Source of the DNA: an uncultured Desulfuromonadales bacterium
GTDB lineage: Bacteria; Desulfobacterota; Desulfuromonadia; Desulfuromonadales; Geopsychrobacteraceae
Direction of reading: 5' to 3'
Length of the DNA: 9,013 nt
Assembly (NCBI GenBank): GCA_945787295.1
Contig: CALZHQ010000097.1
Location: forward strand, 1-9,013
Position numbers and translations under genes: made by a program. Shown here in pieces: positions 6,843 through 9,013 of the stretch. Each line of letters opens with the position of its first letter. The first letter of the stretch is position 1. The notes beneath the pieces were generated by a model. The model did not search any database, was not told the origin of the DNA, and saw nothing but the letters and a program-made list of their open reading frames with translations.

Positions 6843-6935
6843 GTCTCTATGCCGTTATGAAGATGTGACGGGTTACTATGCCAGGGAGACAGGGAGTCGG
6901 TCAGATAGGGAGATGTACAAAACACCTCCGTATGC
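6843..6935. other. Short intergenic segment with GGGAG-type repeats
   Basis: This 93-bp gap lies between the WaaF-like stop and the GT9-like start. The plus strand carries AGGGAGAC, AGGGAGTC and AGGGAGAT within about 35 bases (6885-6914). No terminator or clear promoter is visible, so read-through from the WaaF-like gene is plausible. Confidence 0.35.
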
Positions 6936-8039
6936 TCAATCCGCTCCCGATACAATTCGTGACTGAGGTCCTAAACCGTGTTTCGTGTTCCGCGTACCTC
7001 GTTCCGCGTCCAAGAGACGTTTAACCGCCTCCAGCACCTCCTCCGGGCGGATCTCGCGCATACACGCATGCCCTTCGCTGCATTCTTTCTTATGACAGGG
7101 CGAACAGTCCAGTTCCTTGCGCAGGACGATGGTCTTCTCCAGGTTCGAAGCGGTATAGCGCGGATCGGTCGGGCCCATGATCACCACCACCGGCAGATCG
7201 AAGGCAGTGGCATAATGACGCGGGCCGGTATCGTTTGTGATCAAGATCTCGCAACGCCGGATCATCGGTTTGAGAAGGGCCAGGTCGACGCTGTCTGGAC
7301 TGGAGTTGATCAGTTTTGACTTGGTCGCCGCCATGATCTGTTCTGCGATCTGGTCTTCACCGGGCCCGACGAACAGCAGCAGGCGGCAATCCCATTCGGC
7401 TTCGAGGCGATCAGCCAGTTCAGCGAAGTACTCAGGCGGCCAGCATTTCGAGGCGCCGAACTTTGCACCCGGGTTCAGTCCGATCAGCATCTCGTCGGCA
7501 GAGATGTGGTAGCTCTTAAGCAACCGGTCGGCTTGATGCTGCAGGTCGTCCGAAATGCAGAGGCTGGGACCCGGGTACTCCGGCACCGTCAAACCGAGCC
7601 AACGGCACAGATCGAGGTAGTAGTCGACCATCGGCATCGGCAGGTAGCCTCTACCGTCTTTCTCCGGCACCGGTCCCTTGACCAGGGCGGACCTGATGCC
7701 GCGGCGATAGCCGAAGATATCGCGGACCCCGGCCAGACGGACCGACAGGTAGGAGCGTGGCGAGTTCGGCAGCAGCAGGGCTGCATCGACCTCAGCCTCC
7801 CGGATCGCTCTTGCCGTCGCCTTGATTCCCGCGAAAGACTTGTCATCACAGGCGATGACCTGGTCAACCCAGGAGGCGTCCTCGATGATCTTGGCATTGT
7901 AGGCACGGGTGAGGGCGATGATCCGGGCCTTGGGACAGTTCGCCCGCAGGCATTCGAAAACCGGGGTCGCCATGATCAGGTCACCGACCCAGTTCGGGCA
8001 GCGGACCAGGATATTCTTGGCTGGGGAGAGTTGACTCAT
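6936..8039 (-). CDS. waaF: ADP-heptose:LPS heptosyltransferase II (WaaF-type)
   Basis: This GT9 enzyme should transfer heptose from ADP-L-glycero-D-manno-heptose to the LPS inner core on the cytoplasmic face. RCPNWVGDLIMATPVF (13-28) holds the expected catalytic Asp20. NPGAKFGASKCWPPEYFAEL (189-208) has the Lys198 donor contact, and ITNDTGPRHYATAF (267-280) is the ADP-heptose site. DCSPCHKKECSEGHACM (311-327), with Cys312, 315, 320 and 326, is a WaaF hallmark. The protein is 367 residues, about 20 longer than usual. Residues from about 345 (ERGTRNTKHG onward) are encoded by short repeated GGAACACG-like units and look like a repeat-derived tail. ATG at 8039 follows the family N-terminus closely, though its ribosome binding site is weak. 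Other GT9 acceptors remain possible given the neighbouring GT9-like gene. Confidence 0.82.
   Translation of the reverse strand: MSQLSPAKNILVRCPNWVGDLIMATPVFECLRANCPKARIIALTRAYNAKIIEDASWVDQVIACDDKSFAGIKATARAIREAEVDAALLLPNSPRSYLSVRLAGVRDIFGYRRGIRSALVKGPVPEKDGRGYLPMPMVDYYLDLCRWLGLTVPEYPGPSLCISDDLQHQADRLLKSYHISADEMLIGLNPGAKFGASKCWPPEYFAELADRLEAEWDCRLLLFVGPGEDQIAEQIMAATKSKLINSSPDSVDLALLKPMIRRCEILITNDTGPRHYATAFDLPVVVIMGPTDPRYTASNLEKTIVLRKELDCSPCHKKECSEGHACMREIRPEEVLEAVKRLLDAERGTRNTKHGLGPQSRIVSGAD
6977..7009. repeat. Short degenerate tandem repeat within the 3' end of the WaaF-like gene
   Basis: GTTCCGCGT occurs at 6987-6995 and 7001-7009 (14-bp period), and CGTGTTT/CGTGTTC are adjacent 7-bp units at 6977-6990. 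On the coding strand this reads as ACGCGGAAC and ACACGAAACACG units, a low-complexity type often met in intergenic DNA of proteobacterial genomes. Here it codes for the tail ERGTRNTKHG. Confidence 0.55.
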
Positions 8040-8043
8040 CGGT

Positions 8044-8082
8044 TGTTCGCTACAATCGATCGACTTACTTATTGTAAGAACA
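8044..8082. promoter_or_regulatory. Imperfect inverted repeat just upstream of the WaaF-like start
   Basis: TGTTC (8044-8048) and TACAAT (8051-8056) are mirrored by ATTGTA (8071-8076) and GAACA (8078-8082) around a 14-nt centre. It ends a few bases before the start codon at 8039, so it could be an operator or leader hairpin for the minus-strand operon. TTACAA/TTGTAG within it is at best a weak promoter. Motif evidence only. Confidence 0.25.
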
Positions 8083-8086
8083 TGCG

Positions 8087-8336
8087 TTCTCGGGGTCGGA
8101 CCATGCTAACCCATTGATATCATGAACTAATCACTGAAAAACAGGCCGTCTTTTCCGCTTAAATGCACGTTTTGATGGTCAAAATCGACGGCGTAAGAAA
8201 CTGAAGGCTCTCGGAAAATGCACAGACGCATTCGGGAAGAAGCATCGATCCGCTCTTGGCATCGATCTCTCGATTCTTCAGATTGTCGATTCTAGAGCCG
8301 AAATGGGCCTTCTAAGGTAAGAAATGACCCCGAGAA
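8087..8336. mobile_element. Possible small non-autonomous element bounded by 11-bp inverted repeats
   Basis: TTCTCGGGGTC (8087-8097) and its exact reverse complement GACCCCGAGAA (8326-8336) bound 250 bp in an otherwise gene-free gap. Between them the plus strand is open from about 8141 to a TAA at 8318-8320. That is about 57 codons, rich in Arg and Lys (FDGQNRRRKKLKALGK), but without a start codon or ribosome binding site. This could be a protein remnant or chance. No flanking target duplication is evident. GGGGTC-type ends are typical of repeats near REP-associated (Y1-type) transposases, but no transposase gene is visible here. Confidence 0.3.
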
Positions 8337-8406
8337 GGAACCGAGAAGCCGGGTTCTGAACTTCGCCAGGAATGCTGGTTTTCAAGCGTTTGAAGCCTGC
8401 TTCTTA
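8337..8406. other. Gene-free spacer between the inverted-repeat stretch and the small lysine-rich gene
   Basis: No gene or clear terminator is seen. TTCAAGCGTTTGAA (about 8382-8395) is an imperfect palindrome just past the lysine-rich gene on its transcribed side, but lacks a following T-tract. Confidence 0.4.
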
Positions 8407-8517
8407 TTACGGGTTTTTTCTCTGTTGCTTATCCTGCTTCTTTTTTGCCTTTTGTTCTTTTTTCTTTGCCTTTTGTTTCTGACTCTTGTCTTTATCTTTC
8501 TTGCTCTTTTCGCCCAT
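8407..8517 (-). CDS. Small lysine/glutamine-rich hypothetical protein, 36 residues
   Basis: The product is extremely basic: 16 of 36 residues are Lys and 6 are Gln, beginning MGEKSKKDKDKSQKQKAKKK and ending QQRKNP. It is expected to be disordered or a single charged helix, with no signal or membrane segment. ATG at 8517 is chosen because AAGGAGA lies about 6 nt upstream, a strong site. The same frame continues open upstream to an ATG at 8670 (51 more codons), but that stretch has no comparable ribosome site and a different composition. Very similar short MG..SKKDK..QKQK proteins recur in proteobacterial genomes as uncharacterised small proteins; their function is unknown to me. A nucleic-acid or ribosome interaction would fit the charge but is speculative. 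No promoter is clear. Confidence 0.6.
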   Translation of the reverse strand: MGEKSKKDKDKSQKQKAKKKEQKAKKKQDKQQRKNP

Positions 8518-8803
8518 TGCGTATCTCCTTTTGATGCCGGTTATATCCTGCCCGATAGCCCGAACATGTTCCTGTGCGACCCACCTGTGGTTTCGCAGAA
8601 TATCATCATCGAATGATATCAACAAGCGATAAAGGGTCGGGAATTCCTGCGCAGGTAATTCGCCTTCCATCAGCGCTTCAGGTATCGGCCGATTCCACTA
8701 TATATCCGATATCAACTCAGGAGTGAAGAGTGTTTGCTTTGAAGGTCACGACAATGCAATGTGGGAGGGTGGATACCATTTGGCAAACGACAATTCAGGG
8801 TCA

Positions 8804-9013
8804 CTAACTCTTTCCGGTTTTCTTTGGTTTCTCTTTCTTCTTCAGCCAGCTCTCATGCTCATCGATCAACTCCTGCAATCTCATTACCTCTTTGGGTGAA
8901 TCGAGAATGTCCGCATAATCTTCTTCCACTATCTCTATAACTCCAATCTCTTTATTCAAGAACTGCCGGATCTGGTCAAAACACCCTTTCTCAACCAGCC
9001 ACTCAACGTGCCA
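8804..9013 (-). CDS. 3' end of an unrecognised AT-rich gene (69 residues visible)
   Basis: The minus strand is open from the window edge to TAG at 8806-8804. The visible C-terminus begins WHVEWLVEKGCFDQIRQFL and continues through an acidic stretch (IEIVEEDYADILDSPKEVM). A charged helix LQELIDEHESWLKKK follows, then the basic tail KEKPKKTGKS. No start is visible, so the gene begins outside the window. Codon choice and base composition are clearly more AT-rich than the genes at 723-8039, suggesting a recently acquired segment. I do not recognise the family. A lysine-rich tail after acidic helices is a weak clue only. It is oriented like the lysine-rich small gene, 286 bp upstream of that gene's start. 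Confidence 0.6.
   Translation of the reverse strand, partial: WHVEWLVEKGCFDQIRQFLNKEIGVIEIVEEDYADILDSPKEVMRLQELIDEHESWLKKKEKPKKTGKS

Noticed and set aside
8425..8616. 63-codon hydrophobic plus-strand frame (Leu/Phe-rich)
   Set aside because: It is the complement of the lysine codons of the small basic gene, which has the strong ribosome binding site; the hydrophobicity is an artefact.
1..9013. CRISPR array, tRNA, rRNA or riboswitch
   Set aside because: No regularly spaced repeats of 24-40 bases, no cloverleaf with CCA-type end and no conserved riboswitch core were seen by eye; a covariance-model search would be the decisive test.

Overview
The window reads as a chromosomal segment of a Gram-negative bacterium, most likely a proteobacterium. 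It holds an FtsH membrane protease, FxsA, a molybdopterin sulfite-oxidase-like enzyme and an ADP-heptose:LPS heptosyltransferase. That set implies an outer membrane with LPS and molybdenum cofactor synthesis. Most of the window is GC-rich; the right-hand ~950 bp is clearly more AT-rich. No rRNA, tRNA, CRISPR array or complete transposase gene is visible. The genus cannot be named from this sequence.

Layout. Positions 1-405 (minus) are the 5' part of ftsH. A 317-bp divergent gap holds an ftsH promoter candidate and a GC-rich palindromic repeat. Positions 723-1766 (plus) encode a sulfite-oxidase-fold enzyme with no export signal, preceded by a strong ribosome binding site that serves a 16-codon overlapping reading frame. 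Positions 1974-2219 (plus) encode a small conserved-looking protein with its own sigma-70-type promoter. It converges with a minus-strand pair, a GAF-domain sensor protein (2799-3713) followed by fxsA (2341-2754), likely one operon.

Positions 3837-8039 (minus) form the most distinctive block. A WaaF-type heptosyltransferase is followed by a divergent GT9-like glycosyltransferase with an extra ~145-residue N-terminal domain. After that, joined stop-to-start (TGAATG), comes a B12-binding-fold radical SAM enzyme. The order suggests a surface glycan or LPS tailoring function, with the radical SAM enzyme modifying a sugar, lipid or glycan intermediate, but the substrate is not readable from sequence.

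Positions 8040-9013 are a patchwork. They contain a 250-bp stretch bounded by perfect 11-bp inverted repeats that looks like a small non-autonomous element or a decayed remnant, a 36-residue lysine-rich small protein with a strong ribosome binding site, and the 3' end of an unrecognised AT-rich gene. The most promising leads are the heptosyltransferase/GT9-like/radical SAM trio, the repeat-derived C-terminal tail on the heptosyltransferase, and the inverted-repeat-bounded stretch.
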